Positions 1-7,581 of a DNA stretch of 64,000 nucleotides are shown here, piece by piece (the first letter of the stretch is position 1; each line of letters starts with the position of its first letter). Both the position numbers and the translations under genes were made by a program. Origin of the DNA: Streptomyces vilmorinianum. GTDB lineage: Bacteria > Actinomycetota > Actinomycetes > Streptomycetales > Streptomycetaceae. Under the pieces are notes generated by a model. The model was not told the DNA's origin and did no database searches. It was given only the letters and a program-made list of their open reading frames with translations. The stretch covers positions 6,032,001 through 6,096,000 of the forward strand of contig NZ_CP040244.1 in assembly GCF_005517195.1 (NCBI RefSeq). Direction: 5' to 3'.

Positions 1-1060
1 CGAGCGCGTCGAGGAGGTGGAAGACGAAGTAGGGGCGGGCCAGGTTGTGCGGCAGGGCCGTCTCGCGGGCCTTGTGGCGGGCTTCGAGGGCCATGTCCCA
101 GTCGATGATCAGGTCGCCGTCGTCGTGCGGCACGATCAGCGGTGCCCCGCGCTCGGGGACCTGCTGCCGGTCCCGTACGGCCTGGGCCAGGGCCTCGGCC
201 ATGGCGGCGTCGCCCTTGACGGCGGCGGCGCGCGGGGTGTCCGTACCGGTGGCGTGGACGCCGGGGAACAGTTCGCCGGGGGTGGCGAGCAGGACGCCGG
301 TCTCGCCGAGGGAGGGCAGGACGTTGCCGATGTAGCCGAGGAAGGCGGGGTTGGGGCCGACGATCAGGACGGCCCGCTTGGCGAGCTGCTCGCGGTGCGC
401 GTAGAGGAGGTACGCGGCCCGGTGCAGGGCCACGGCGGTCTTGCCGGTGCCGGGGCCGCCCTCGACGACGAGGATGCCCCGGTGCGGGGAGCGGATGATG
501 CGGTCCTGCTCGGCCTGGATGGTCTGCACGATGTCGTGCATCCGCCCGGTGCGGGCGGCGTCGAGCGCGGCGAGCAGCACCTCGTCGGCGTCCCGGTTCT
601 CGTACCCGGTGCGGGTCTCGTCGGTGAGGTCGAGCACCTCGTCGTGGAGGGCGGTGACCTCGCGGCCGTGGGTGGTGATGTGCCGGCGGCGGCTGAGCCC
701 CATCGGCTCGTACCCGGTGGCGAGATAGAAGGGCCGGGCGATCTCGGCGCGCCAGTCGACCACGAGCGGGGTCCGGTGGGCGTCGTCCTTCCGGACTCCG
801 ATCCGCCCGATGTGGTGGTCGCGCCCGTCGCGGAAGACGAGCCGCCCGAAACAGAGCCCGGTCTCGCCCGCGTCGAAGGCGGCGAGCAGCCCGGACTGCT
901 CGGCGACCATCACATCCCGCTCCAGCCGACCCTGATTGCCGACCCACGGCGCCTTGAGCGCCTGGCCGACGGCGGCCTGGGCCTGGTCCCTGAGGTCGTC
1001 GAGTCGTGCGTAGAGCTCTGTGATGAATTGCTGCTCGTTCCGAAATTCCTCGGTTGACAA
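1..1060 (-). CDS. HelD-type RNA polymerase-associated helicase/ATPase, N-terminal part (partial)
   Basis: This is a superfamily-1 DNA-helicase-like ATPase of the HelD class; HelD proteins bind RNA polymerase and help release it from DNA, and some (HelR) protect it from rifamycins. About 353 residues are present and the 3' part runs off the window. The protein opens with a charged helical stretch (TEEFRNEQQF). A Walker A motif, GGPGTGKTAV, lies at residues 201-210. The first Walker motif following a long N-terminal insert is typical of HelD. I chose TTG at 1060 because a GGGAG ribosome site sits 5 nt upstream and an in-frame stop lies just before it. I saw no rifamycin-associated element upstream, so I do not call it HelR. 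Confidence 0.85.
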   Translation of the reverse strand, partial: MSTEEFRNEQQFITELYARLDDLRDQAQAAVGQALKAPWVGNQGRLERDVMVAEQSGLLAAFDAGETGLCFGRLVFRDGRDHHIGRIGVRKDDAHRTPLVVDWRAEIARPFYLATGYEPMGLSRRRHITTHGREVTALHDEVLDLTDETRTGYENRDADEVLLAALDAARTGRMHDIVQTIQAEQDRIIRSPHRGILVVEGGPGTGKTAVALHRAAYLLYAHREQLAKRAVLIVGPNPAFLGYIGNVLPSLGETGVLLATPGELFPGVHATGTDTPRAAAVKGDAAMAEALAQAVRDRQQVPERGAPLIVPHDDGDLIIDWDMALEARHKARETALPHNLARPYFVFHLLDAL

Positions 1061-1083
1061 TTCGACTCCCGGCGCGATACAGT
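1054..1083 (+). promoter_or_regulatory. Sigma-70-type promoter facing right from the helD start
   Basis: TTGACA (1054-1059) and TACAGT (1078-1083) are separated by 18 bp, close to the HrdB consensus. The -35 box overlaps the helD start region, and transcription would run rightward away from helD. No credible coding sequence lies immediately downstream. Confidence 0.5.
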
Positions 1084-1135
1084 GCGTTTATTGAATCGGT
1101 CTACGCTTTTGGTGTGCGCAGACACGGAACCCGTA

Positions 1136-1166
1136 AATATACGCGACGCATTACCCCGACTGTCAA
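1136..1166 (-). promoter_or_regulatory. helD promoter with -35 box inside an inverted repeat
   Basis: On the minus strand TTGACA (1166-1161) is followed 17-19 bp later by an AT-rich box (TATATT at 1141-1136, or CGTATA at 1143-1138). The -35 hexamer lies within and just beside the perfect inverted repeat CCCCGACT/AGTCGGGG (1154-1161 and 1171-1178). A protein bound to that repeat would block the promoter. The predicted leader is about 70 nt. Confidence 0.55.
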
Positions 1167-1187
1167 TTCTAGTCGGGGTATTTTTGT
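1154..1187 (+). terminator. Hairpin with T-tract
   Basis: A perfect 8-bp stem (CCCCGACT, 9-nt loop, AGTCGGGG) is followed by TATTTTTG, an unusually canonical intrinsic terminator for a Streptomyces. The same repeat carries the -35 box of the helD promoter on the other strand. Confidence 0.55.
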
Positions 1188-1322
1188 GCGCCATGGGGAA
1201 CGAAACGGCACGCGACCTGCTGATCGCCCGGGGGAGCGCGTGGAGTCCCGGCTCGCGCAGTGGGGCGCCAGGGTGTGGCTGATTCACAGGGACCGGCGTA
1301 GCGACACCTCGTCGGGCTGACG

Positions 1323-1354
1323 CCCGCCTCGCGGACCGGATCCGCGGAGGCGGG
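1323..1354. terminator. GC-rich hairpin downstream of trx
   Basis: The arms at 1323-1335 and 1341-1354 pair over 13 bp with one bulged G. It lies 15 nt beyond the thioredoxin stop codon and probably ends the MerR-thioredoxin transcript. There is no T-tract. Confidence 0.5.
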
Positions 1355-1368
1355 CGGGGTCCGGGGCC

Positions 1369-1719
1369 TCAGGTCGGGGGCAGGACGTCCTCCAGTTCCT
1401 GGAGGAGGCGGCGCTTCGGGCGGGCGCCGACCAGGGACTTCACGGGGGCGCCCGAGTGGAAGACCATCAGTGTCGGCGTCGCGAGGACTCCGTACCGGAC
1501 CGTGATCTCGGGGTTCCTGTCCACGTCCAGCTGGACGATCTTCAGCCGGTCCGGCTCCTCCGCGGCGATCGCGCCGAGGACCGCGGCCAGCTGGCGGCAC
1601 GGGCCGCACCAGTCCGCGGTGAACTTCACCAGGACCGGCAGCCGCGCGCCCAGGACCTCCGTGTCGAAGTCGGCGTCCGTCACCTCGGTGACACCCTCGA
1701 CCCGCATCATCTTCGTCAT
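1369..1719 (-). CDS. Thioredoxin
   Basis: A classic small thioredoxin of about 116 residues that reduces protein disulfides in the cytoplasm. The active site WCGPC is at residues 37-41 and the cis-proline (TPT) at 81-83. The ATG at 1719 overlaps the TGA of the upstream MerR gene (ATGA), so the two genes should be translationally coupled. A GGAGG touches this ATG, so initiation could instead use ATG 1710, which has 9-nt spacing. Co-transcription with a cysteine-bearing MerR regulator suggests induction by redox or thiol stress; this is inference. Confidence 0.9.
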   Translation of the reverse strand: MTKMMRVEGVTEVTDADFDTEVLGARLPVLVKFTADWCGPCRQLAAVLGAIAAEEPDRLKIVQLDVDRNPEITVRYGVLATPTLMVFHSGAPVKSLVGARPKRRLLQELEDVLPPT

Positions 1720-2108
1720 CCTCCGAGTTCGCACGTGGGTTCCGGGCCGCCCGGCAGTTCCGCCTCGGCCCGCAGCAGCTGCGCCGCGACCTGCGCGCGC
1801 ACCGCCTGGAGCTGCTCGACGAGCGCGTCGAGCTCCGCGAGCTTGCGCCGGTACACGTCGAGCGAGGCGGGGCACGCGTCCCCCGCCGGGTGCCCCGCCC
1901 GCAGGCACTCCACGAACGGCCGGGTCTCCTCCAGCTCGAACCCGAAGTCCTGCAGGGTCCGGATCTGCTGGAGGAGGCGCAGGTCGTCCTCGTCGTACGT
2001 GCGGTAGCCGTTCTCCGTGCGCCGGGCGGCCAGAAGGCCACGGGACTCGTAGTAGCGCAGAGTCCGCGTGGTCGTTCCGGCCAGCTCGGCCAGCTCGCCG
2101 ATTCGCAT
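1716..2108 (-). CDS. MerR-family transcriptional regulator
   Basis: A 130-residue MerR-type regulator. The winged helix (residues 1-70) has the usual RIGELAELAG...TLRYYESRGLL start, followed by a dimerisation helix. Cys68, Cys79 and Cys126 could sense metal or redox state, but the spacing is neither the SoxR CxxCxC pattern nor a clear metal-binding loop. I chose ATG 2108 over an upstream in-frame start at 2141 because the family's N-terminus begins there and the -10 box places transcription initiation almost on this codon. The gene overlaps the following thioredoxin gene by 4 nt and probably activates its own operon. Confidence 0.9.
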   Translation of the reverse strand: MRIGELAELAGTTTRTLRYYESRGLLAARRTENGYRTYDEDDLRLLQQIRTLQDFGFELEETRPFVECLRAGHPAGDACPASLDVYRRKLAELDALVEQLQAVRAQVAAQLLRAEAELPGGPEPTCELGG

Positions 2109-2115
2109 GCCCTCG

Positions 2116-2146
2116 AACGTAAGCCTTGACGTCGGCGTCAACGCAA
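2116..2146 (-). promoter_or_regulatory. MerR-type promoter with 19-bp spacer and dyad
   Basis: On the minus strand TTGCGT (2146-2141) and TACGTT (2121-2116) are separated by 19 bp. The dyad TTGACGTCGGCGTCAA (2126-2141) fills most of the spacer. The over-long spacer with a central dyad is the hallmark of promoters untwisted by MerR-family activators. The -10 box ends 7 nt before ATG 2108, which predicts a leaderless mRNA. Confidence 0.7.
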
Positions 2147-2179
2147 GCAGCGGGGGCGGGGCCGTGGTAGGCAGGGCCC

Positions 2180-2593
2180 ATGAAGCACGACGAACTGATC
2201 CGGTTCCTGCGCGGGCACAGGATCGCCGTCCAGGCGTCGATCGGCCCGGACGGGGCGCCGCAGGCGGCCGTCGTCGGTTTCGCGGTCACCGACGACCTGG
2301 AGATCGTGTTCGACACCGTCGAGACGACGCGCAAGTACCGCAACCTGCGCGCCGACCCCCGCATCGCCCTGGTCATCGGATGGGACGAGGTCACCGCGCA
2401 GATCGAGGGTGTCGCGGACTTCCCCGTCGGCCCGGAGCTCGAACGCCTCCGCGAGAGCTACTTCGCCGTGTACCCGGACGGGCGTGACCGTCTCGCATGG
2501 CCCGGGATCACGCATGTGCGGGTGCGGCCGCACTGGGTTCGTCGCAGCGACTACACGCGAGAGCCTCCGGCGATCGAGGAGCTCGCTCTCTGA
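2180..2593 (+). CDS. PPOX-class pyridoxamine-phosphate-oxidase-like flavin/F420 protein
   Basis: A 137-residue split-barrel protein of the PNPOx-like superfamily. These proteins bind FMN or F420 and carry out varied oxidoreductions; the substrate cannot be read from sequence. Diagnostic stretches are the N-terminal RIAVQASIGPDGAPQ strand pair, TTRKYRNLRADPRIALVI, and the C-terminal WPGITHVRVRPHWVR. The gene is divergent from the MerR-thioredoxin operon with only about 70 nt between starts, so the MerR dyad could also affect it. Confidence 0.8.
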   Translation: MKHDELIRFLRGHRIAVQASIGPDGAPQAAVVGFAVTDDLEIVFDTVETTRKYRNLRADPRIALVIGWDEVTAQIEGVADFPVGPELERLRESYFAVYPDGRDRLAWPGITHVRVRPHWVRRSDYTREPPAIEELAL

Positions 2594-2615
2594 GCTCGCC
2601 GGGCGGGCTCCCCGG

Positions 2616-3539
2616 TCACCCTGCGCCTTCCCGCAGCAGCGGGACGACCTCCGCCTCCTCGTACGCGAAGTGGGTCTCCAGCTCCGCCCGCAGCCGGTCG
2701 AACTCCGCGCGCGGCGCTTCGGGGTCCGCCTCGTCGAGGCGCGCGAGCAGGGCCTGCAGCTCGTCCAGGACGCGGGCGACCGTCCCGTGCTCGGCCTGGA
2801 GGCGTGCGAAGACCTCGGCCTTCTCCGGGTAGGTCCGGGCCAGGTACGGGAAGAGGCCGGCGTCCTCGCCGCCGTGGTGGACGGCCATCGCCGAGCAGAA
2901 GGTCAGGCAGTGGCGGCGCAGCTCCACGGTGAGCCCGGGCGCGGTGCGGGCGCCGATTCCCTCGCCGAGCGCGGTGAGTTCGGAGCGGAGCCAGTCGTGG
3001 ATCTTGATCAGCTCGTCGGCGAGGGCGTCGAGCCTGTCGGGTGGGGTGTAGGTGTCCTCGGGGATCCGGTAGAGGGCGACGACCGGGAGGATCCGGTCGG
3101 TCGCCCGCTGGTAGCCGGCGTAGCCGGGGGCCGCCGCGACCACGGTGGCGAAGAGCTCGTCGCGCTCCGCGCCGGTGGCGGCGACCGCGGTGGCCTGCCA
3201 GGTGTCCGTGCCCGTCTCGACGGTCACGGTGGGGTTCACCAGGAGGTTGCGGTACCAGTCGGGGTGCCGGTCGGAGCCGCCGGCCGAGCCGGTGACGAGG
3301 AGCCGGTCGCGACCGTCCTCGTCCTTGTCCTCGACGAAGCCGAGCGGCGTGGTGTGGGGTTTTCCGGACCGGGCGCCGGTGGTGGTGAGAAGAAGGAGCA
3401 CCCATCCCTCGAAGGGGCCGCCGAGCTTTCCGGCGTTGGTGCGGAATTCATCGATGATCTGGGAATTGAAGTGGAGGGGCAAAGCCGTCCCAACTGTCCT
3501 CTTGCCTCCATGCCTCCGCTTATCTGCGCGGACCGGCAC
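2616..3539 (-). CDS. Ddn-like deazaflavin (F420) nitroreductase fused to a hemerythrin HHE domain
   Basis: A two-domain protein of 307 residues. Residues about 20-155 are a deazaflavin-dependent nitroreductase (Ddn-like) split barrel, with LTTTGARSGKPHTTPL and HPDWYRNLLVNPTVTVE typical of that family. Residues about 165-305 form a hemerythrin-like four-helix bundle with the expected His/Glu iron ligands (KIHDWLR, RRHCLTFC, HHGGEDAGLFP, EHGTV, HFAYEEAEVVPLL). The first domain would use reduced F420; the second could bind O2, NO or a di-iron centre. The start is GTG at 3539, weakly supported by a GGA 11 nt upstream. It is convergent with the PPOX gene. Confidence 0.85.
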   Translation of the reverse strand: MPVRADKRRHGGKRTVGTALPLHFNSQIIDEFRTNAGKLGGPFEGWVLLLLTTTGARSGKPHTTPLGFVEDKDEDGRDRLLVTGSAGGSDRHPDWYRNLLVNPTVTVETGTDTWQATAVAATGAERDELFATVVAAAPGYAGYQRATDRILPVVALYRIPEDTYTPPDRLDALADELIKIHDWLRSELTALGEGIGARTAPGLTVELRRHCLTFCSAMAVHHGGEDAGLFPYLARTYPEKAEVFARLQAEHGTVARVLDELQALLARLDEADPEAPRAEFDRLRAELETHFAYEEAEVVPLLREGAG

Positions 3540-3582
3540 GCGACGTGAGTTCCTTCATCTCAACCGGACCGGCGGCGGGTTG

Positions 3583-4113
3583 TCAAGGCCGGTTTCCGGC
3601 GGGCGGCAGCAGGGGCTTGCGCTCCACCGGGGAGGACAGGACGATCGACGTCGTCGTCCGGCCGAGGGCCGAGGTCTGCTCCAGGATCTCTTCGAGATGG
3701 ATCGTGTCGGTGACGGCGACCTTGAGGATCCAGCAGTCCTCGCCGACGACGTGGTGCACCTCCAGGATCTCCGGCCGTGCGGTCAGCTCCAGCGTCCTGG
3801 GGTGCTTGAGGGTGTAGCCGCCGTGCGGGTCGACCCGGATGAAGGCCTGGATGCCGTAGCCGAGCCGGGCCGGGGAGACATGTGCGCCGTAGCCGGTGAT
3901 CGCTCCGCACGCCTCCAGTCTGCGCACCCGCTCGGTGACGGCCGCGGGGCTGAGGCGGACGCGTCGGCCGAGCTCGCTGAGCTTGATCCGGCCGTCGTCC
4001 TGGAGGAGCTGAAGGATCTGCCGGTCGATGGGGTCGAAGGCGCCCGCCGAGGTTTCGTTGGCGGCGGGACGCAGATGCCGTGGTTCCTTCGGTGCGGCGG
4101 CCGGGACTCCCAT
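3583..4113 (-). CDS. Lrp/AsnC-family transcriptional regulator
   Basis: A 176-residue regulator. The helix-turn-helix occupies residues about 26-80 (DPIDRQILQLLQDDGRIKLS...VRLSPAAVTERVRRLE) and an AsnC ligand-binding (RAM) domain follows, with VVGEDCWILKV. ATG 4113 has GGGGG 4 nt upstream. It is divergent from the epimerase gene with only 44 nt between start codons, so it very probably controls the epimerase-aldo/keto reductase pair and itself. The ligand is unknown. Confidence 0.9.
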   Translation of the reverse strand: MGVPAAAPKEPRHLRPAANETSAGAFDPIDRQILQLLQDDGRIKLSELGRRVRLSPAAVTERVRRLEACGAITGYGAHVSPARLGYGIQAFIRVDPHGGYTLKHPRTLELTARPEILEVHHVVGEDCWILKVAVTDTIHLEEILEQTSALGRTTTSIVLSSPVERKPLLPPAGNRP

Positions 4114-4157
4114 GTTTCCCCCTTCAGATGGCGAGCGCACAACGTAACACTTGTCAC

Positions 4158-5051
4158 ATGGACATTTTGATCATCGGTGGAAACCGCTATGTCGGAAAGC
4201 GGCTGACGGATCGTCTGCTGGAATCCGGGCATGCCGTGACGATTCTCAACCGGGGTTCTTCCCGCGCCCCGGAGGGAACGACTCATCTGGTCGCCGACCG
4301 GGACGACGAGAAGGCCCTGGAAATCGCCCTGGGCGGGCGGACTTTCGACGTCGTGGTCGATCAGGTCTGTTACACGCCGCGTCAGGCGGTCATCGCCCGG
4401 CGGGTTTTCGGGCCGCGCACGCGACGCTATGTGATGACGTCGACGGTGGAGGTGTACGCGTACGAGAACTCGGCCACGCCCGTACGGGAGGAGGCCGTCG
4501 ATCCCCTCACGGTCGCCGTCGACCCGGACCTGCCCTGGGACGACCGGGAGTTCCTCGAAGCGCACTACGGAGAGGGGAAGCGGCAGGCGGAGGCGGTCTT
4601 CGCGGCCGATCCCCCGTTCGCGTGGACGGCGGTGCGGGTCGCCCATGTACTGGGCGGCGCGGACGACTTCACCGGCCGGGTCGAGCACTACGCGCGCCGG
4701 ATCCGCGCGGGTGAGCCGATCGCCGTACCGGCGGTGAACCACCCGGCCACCTATGTGTATGTCGAGGAGATCGCGGAATTCCTGGCGTGGGCGGTGGGGG
4801 CCGAATTCACCGGGCCGGTCAACGCCCATTCCCGGGGGCTCCTCACCACCGCCGACATCTGCGCGGAGATAGAGAAGCAGGTCGGCGGGCGGACCGTATT
4901 CCAGGAGGTGGAGGTCGGGGAGGTCTCGCCGTTCTCCTTCACCCGCGCGTACGCCATGGACAACGCCCGCGCGACCGCCCTCGGATTCTCCTTCGGCGAC
5001 TCCGCGCGGTGGCTGGCGCAGGCGCTCTCCGAGACGCTGGGGGCACGCTGA
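4158..5051 (+). CDS. NAD-dependent epimerase/dehydratase family protein
   Basis: A 297-residue extended short-chain dehydrogenase/reductase. The nucleotide-binding turn GGNRYVG is at residues 7-13 and a catalytic YxxxK (Y137, K141) is present. Some close relatives act on nucleotide sugars, but the substrate is not evident. The stop overlaps the next gene's start (TGATG), so the pair is translationally coupled. ATG 4158 follows a short intergenic shared with the AsnC regulator. Confidence 0.85.
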   Translation: MDILIIGGNRYVGKRLTDRLLESGHAVTILNRGSSRAPEGTTHLVADRDDEKALEIALGGRTFDVVVDQVCYTPRQAVIARRVFGPRTRRYVMTSTVEVYAYENSATPVREEAVDPLTVAVDPDLPWDDREFLEAHYGEGKRQAEAVFAADPPFAWTAVRVAHVLGGADDFTGRVEHYARRIRAGEPIAVPAVNHPATYVYVEEIAEFLAWAVGAEFTGPVNAHSRGLLTTADICAEIEKQVGGRTVFQEVEVGEVSPFSFTRAYAMDNARATALGFSFGDSARWLAQALSETLGAR

Positions 5052-5932
5052 TGCGGTACCGCGTGCTCGGGGACGTACGGGTCGGTGCGATCGGGCTGGG
5101 CGCGATGCCGCTCTCCATCGAGGGGCATCCCGACGAGGCGCGCGCCGTGGCCACGGTCCACGCGGCGCTGGATGCCGGCGTGACCCTGCTCGACACGGCG
5201 GACTCCTACCACCCGCCGGGCGGCGCACCGGGCGCGGGCGAACGGCTCGTGGCGCGGGCGCTTGCCACGTACGGGGGCCGCACGGAGGACGTGCTGGTGG
5301 CGACGAAGGGCGGGCGCGGGCGGACGGCCGACGGCGGCTGGACGGTGGACGGCAGGCCCGCGCATCTGCGGCGCGCGGCCGAGGCGTCGGCGCGGCGGCT
5401 CGGAGTCGCGCAGATCGGGCTCTACCAGCTGCACAAGCCGGACCCGGCCGTGCCGTACGCGGAATCGCTGGGCGCGATACGGGAGTTGCTGGACGCGGGG
5501 ACGGTGCGGCTGGCCGGGATCTCCAACGTGGACACGGAGCAGATCCTTCTGGCCCGGGAGATCCTGGGCGACCGGCTCGTCTCCGTACAGAACCGGTACT
5601 CCGCCGCGGTGCGGACGAGCGAGGCGGAGCTGCGGCTCTGCGCGGAGCTGGGGCTGGCCTTCATGCCGTGGAGTCCGCTGGGCGGGATCTCGCGCAGTTC
5701 GCTGGACGGGGTCTCGCGCCTGGAGGAGGACCCGCGGTTCGGGGCGTTCCACCGGGTGGCGCGGGTGCGCGGGGTGAGCCCGCAGCGGGTGGCCCTCGCC
5801 TGGCTGCTCACGCGGTCGGAGACCGTGCTTCCCATCCCGGGGGCGAGCCGGCCGGAGACGGCGCGGGATTCGGCGGCCGCAGCCGAACTCGTGCTGGATA
5901 CACAGGAGTTGGCGGAGCTGGACGTTCGGTAG
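5051..5932 (+). CDS. Aldo/keto reductase
   Basis: A 293-residue NADPH-dependent aldo/keto reductase with a TIM-barrel fold. The catalytic tetrad is visible: D48, Y53, K86 and H128. The phosphate-binding end (IPGASRPETARDS) is also present. It overlaps the epimerase stop codon and probably acts with it on the same small carbonyl or sugar substrate under AsnC control. The substrate is not identifiable. Confidence 0.88.
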   Translation: MRYRVLGDVRVGAIGLGAMPLSIEGHPDEARAVATVHAALDAGVTLLDTADSYHPPGGAPGAGERLVARALATYGGRTEDVLVATKGGRGRTADGGWTVDGRPAHLRRAAEASARRLGVAQIGLYQLHKPDPAVPYAESLGAIRELLDAGTVRLAGISNVDTEQILLAREILGDRLVSVQNRYSAAVRTSEAELRLCAELGLAFMPWSPLGGISRSSLDGVSRLEEDPRFGAFHRVARVRGVSPQRVALAWLLTRSETVLPIPGASRPETARDSAAAAELVLDTQELAELDVR

Positions 5933-5950
5933 TCGAAGGCACCGGACCCA

Positions 5951-6000
5951 TTGACGGGCCCGGTGTCTCCAACTACAAAAGCTCGTTGAGAGCGCTCTCA
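5951..6000 (+). promoter_or_regulatory. Promoter plus LacI-family operator before the GH16 gene
   Basis: TTGACG (5951-5956), a 17-bp spacer and TACAAA (5974-5979) form the promoter. The perfect palindrome TGAGAGCGCTCTCA (5987-6000) starts at the predicted transcription start. It closely resembles the CebR-type site TGGGAGCGCTCCCA, so a sugar-responsive LacI-family repressor probably blocks the gene until glucan oligosaccharides appear. Confidence 0.7.
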
Positions 6001-6030
6001 CGCCCTCATCCCCCACCGGAGGTGTTCTCC

Positions 6031-7485
6031 TTGAGCCGCGTCCGACGCACCCCCCTGCTGGCCTCACTCCTCGCCGCCGCCCTCGCCGCGGGCGCCCTGC
6101 TCGGCCTGGGCGGGGCCGGCACCGCCAACGGCGCGGTGCCCCCGGCGCCGGGCTGGTCGCTCCAGTGGAGCGACGACTTCAACGGCCCCGACCGGTCCCT
6201 GCCGAACGCCGCCGACTGGCAGATCGACACCGGCCACGGCTATCCGGGCGGCCCCGCCAACTGGGGCACCGGAGAGATACAGAACTACACGTCGAGCCCC
6301 GACAACCTGCGCCTCGACGGCACCGGAAATCTCCGGATCACCCCGCTGAAGGACGGCGCGGGCAACTGGACCTCGGCCCGGATCGAGACCAGGCGGGCCG
6401 ACTTCAAGGCCCCCGCGGGCGGCACCCTGCGCATCGAGGGCCGTATCCAGATGCCGAACGTGACCGGGGACGCCGCCCTCGGCTACTGGCCCGCGTTCTG
6501 GGCGCTCGGCTCGCCCTACCGGGGCAACTACTGGAACTGGCCGGCCATCGGCGAGTTCGACATCATGGAGAACGTCAACGGCCTCAACTCGGTCTGGGGC
6601 GTGCTGCACTGCGGCGTGAACCCGGGCGGGCCGTGCGGCGAGACCACCGGCATCGGCGCCAGCCGCACCTGCCCGGGCGCGAGCTGCCAGTCGGCGTTCC
6701 ACACGTACCGCTTCGAGTGGGACCGCTCCGTCTCCCCCAACGAACTGCGCTGGTACGTGGACGACCAGCTCTTCCACAGCGTGAACGAGACCCGGGTCGG
6801 CGCCCAGGCCTGGGCCGACATGACCAGCCACGCGGGCTACTTCATCCTGCTGAACGTCGCCATGGGCGGGGCCTTCCCGGACGCCCTGGCCGGGAAGACG
6901 CCGACGACCGCGACGGTCTCCGGACGGCCGATGCTCGTCGACTACGTGGCGGTGTGGACGAAGGGCGGATCGACCACGACCCCGCCCACGACGCCCCCGA
7001 CCACTCCCCCGCCCTCGGGCTCCTCGCAGCTGTATCTGCGTACGGGAGCCGGAGCCGGGGACGCGCAGTCCGCCGCCACGGTGACGCTGGCCTCGGCGGG
7101 CGGCGTCAACCACGACGGCACACCCACCAACCCGCAGGTCTTCACCTCGGGCCCGATCACGCGGACGTACAACGGCGGCTCGACGCAGTTCGACCTGTTC
7201 GTGGACGCGGGCTCCGTGGTGGCCAACGGGCAGCAGGTGCGGGTGAGTTACGACCGTACGGGCGACGGGAGCTGGGAGCGGGTGGAGACGTACCAGTACT
7301 TCGCGACCGATCCCGTGCCCGGGTACGAGCACTACACCCAGGCGAGCGGCCTGAAGTCGGCGACCGGCAGCCACGGGAACCTGGTGAACGGCCGGGTCCG
7401 GATCGAGGTGTGGAACGCGATCGGGAACGGGCCGAGCACGCTCGGCGTCGGGAACCAGTCGGTGGTCAGGATCCCCTTCTCCTGA
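6031..7485 (+). CDS. Secreted GH16 beta-glucanase with C-terminal carbohydrate-binding-like domain
   Basis: A 484-residue extracellular glycoside hydrolase of family 16 (laminarinase/beta-1,3(4)-glucanase type). A Sec signal peptide covers residues about 1-35. The GH16 catalytic motif EFDIME places the nucleophile at E175, the assisting D at D177 and the acid/base at E180. A Thr/Pro linker (about residues 313-330) leads to a 150-residue beta-rich C-terminal domain that looks like a carbohydrate-binding module; I cannot assign the CBM family. The start is TTG 6031 with GGAGG 8 nt upstream. Expression is probably repressed through the operator at 5987-6000. Confidence 0.9.
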   Translation: MSRVRRTPLLASLLAAALAAGALLGLGGAGTANGAVPPAPGWSLQWSDDFNGPDRSLPNAADWQIDTGHGYPGGPANWGTGEIQNYTSSPDNLRLDGTGNLRITPLKDGAGNWTSARIETRRADFKAPAGGTLRIEGRIQMPNVTGDAALGYWPAFWALGSPYRGNYWNWPAIGEFDIMENVNGLNSVWGVLHCGVNPGGPCGETTGIGASRTCPGASCQSAFHTYRFEWDRSVSPNELRWYVDDQLFHSVNETRVGAQAWADMTSHAGYFILLNVAMGGAFPDALAGKTPTTATVSGRPMLVDYVAVWTKGGSTTTPPTTPPTTPPPSGSSQLYLRTGAGAGDAQSAATVTLASAGGVNHDGTPTNPQVFTSGPITRTYNGGSTQFDLFVDAGSVVANGQQVRVSYDRTGDGSWERVETYQYFATDPVPGYEHYTQASGLKSATGSHGNLVNGRVRIEVWNAIGNGPSTLGVGNQSVVRIPFS

Positions 7486-7497
7486 GGGAGGATGGAG

Positions 7498-7534
7498 GAC
7501 GACCCCGGCCGCGACGAACGCGGCCGGGGTCGTC
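7498..7534. terminator. Bidirectional terminator between GH16 and dicarboxylate carrier
   Basis: A perfect 16-bp GC-rich stem with a 5-nt loop (7498-7513 and 7519-7534). It lies 12 nt after the GH16 stop and 47 nt beyond the convergent carrier gene's stop, so it can serve both. It has no T-tract, which is usual for Streptomyces. Confidence 0.75.
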
Positions 7535-7581
7535 CCGTACCCGAGGCCCGGATCCGGCTCAAGGCCCGGGACCCGGGAGTC

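Larger units (their letters stand above)
1090..1187 (+). ncRNA. Candidate small RNA of about 100 nt
   Basis: The interval is bounded by a good rightward promoter (1054-1083) and a hairpin followed by TATTTTT. It holds no convincing open frame with a ribosome site. The simplest reading is a short independent transcript divergent from helD, although the hairpin may instead be an operator for helD. Expression is inferred, not seen. Confidence 0.3.

Noticed and set aside
1082..1320. Small plus-strand open frames beside helD
   Set aside because: No ribosome sites, no recognisable sequence, and they run through a terminator-like hairpin. A small RNA fits better.
1061..1320. Search for a rifamycin-associated element that would mark helD as helR
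   Set aside because: No matching inverted repeat was seen; the repeat present is CCCCGACT/AGTCGGGG.
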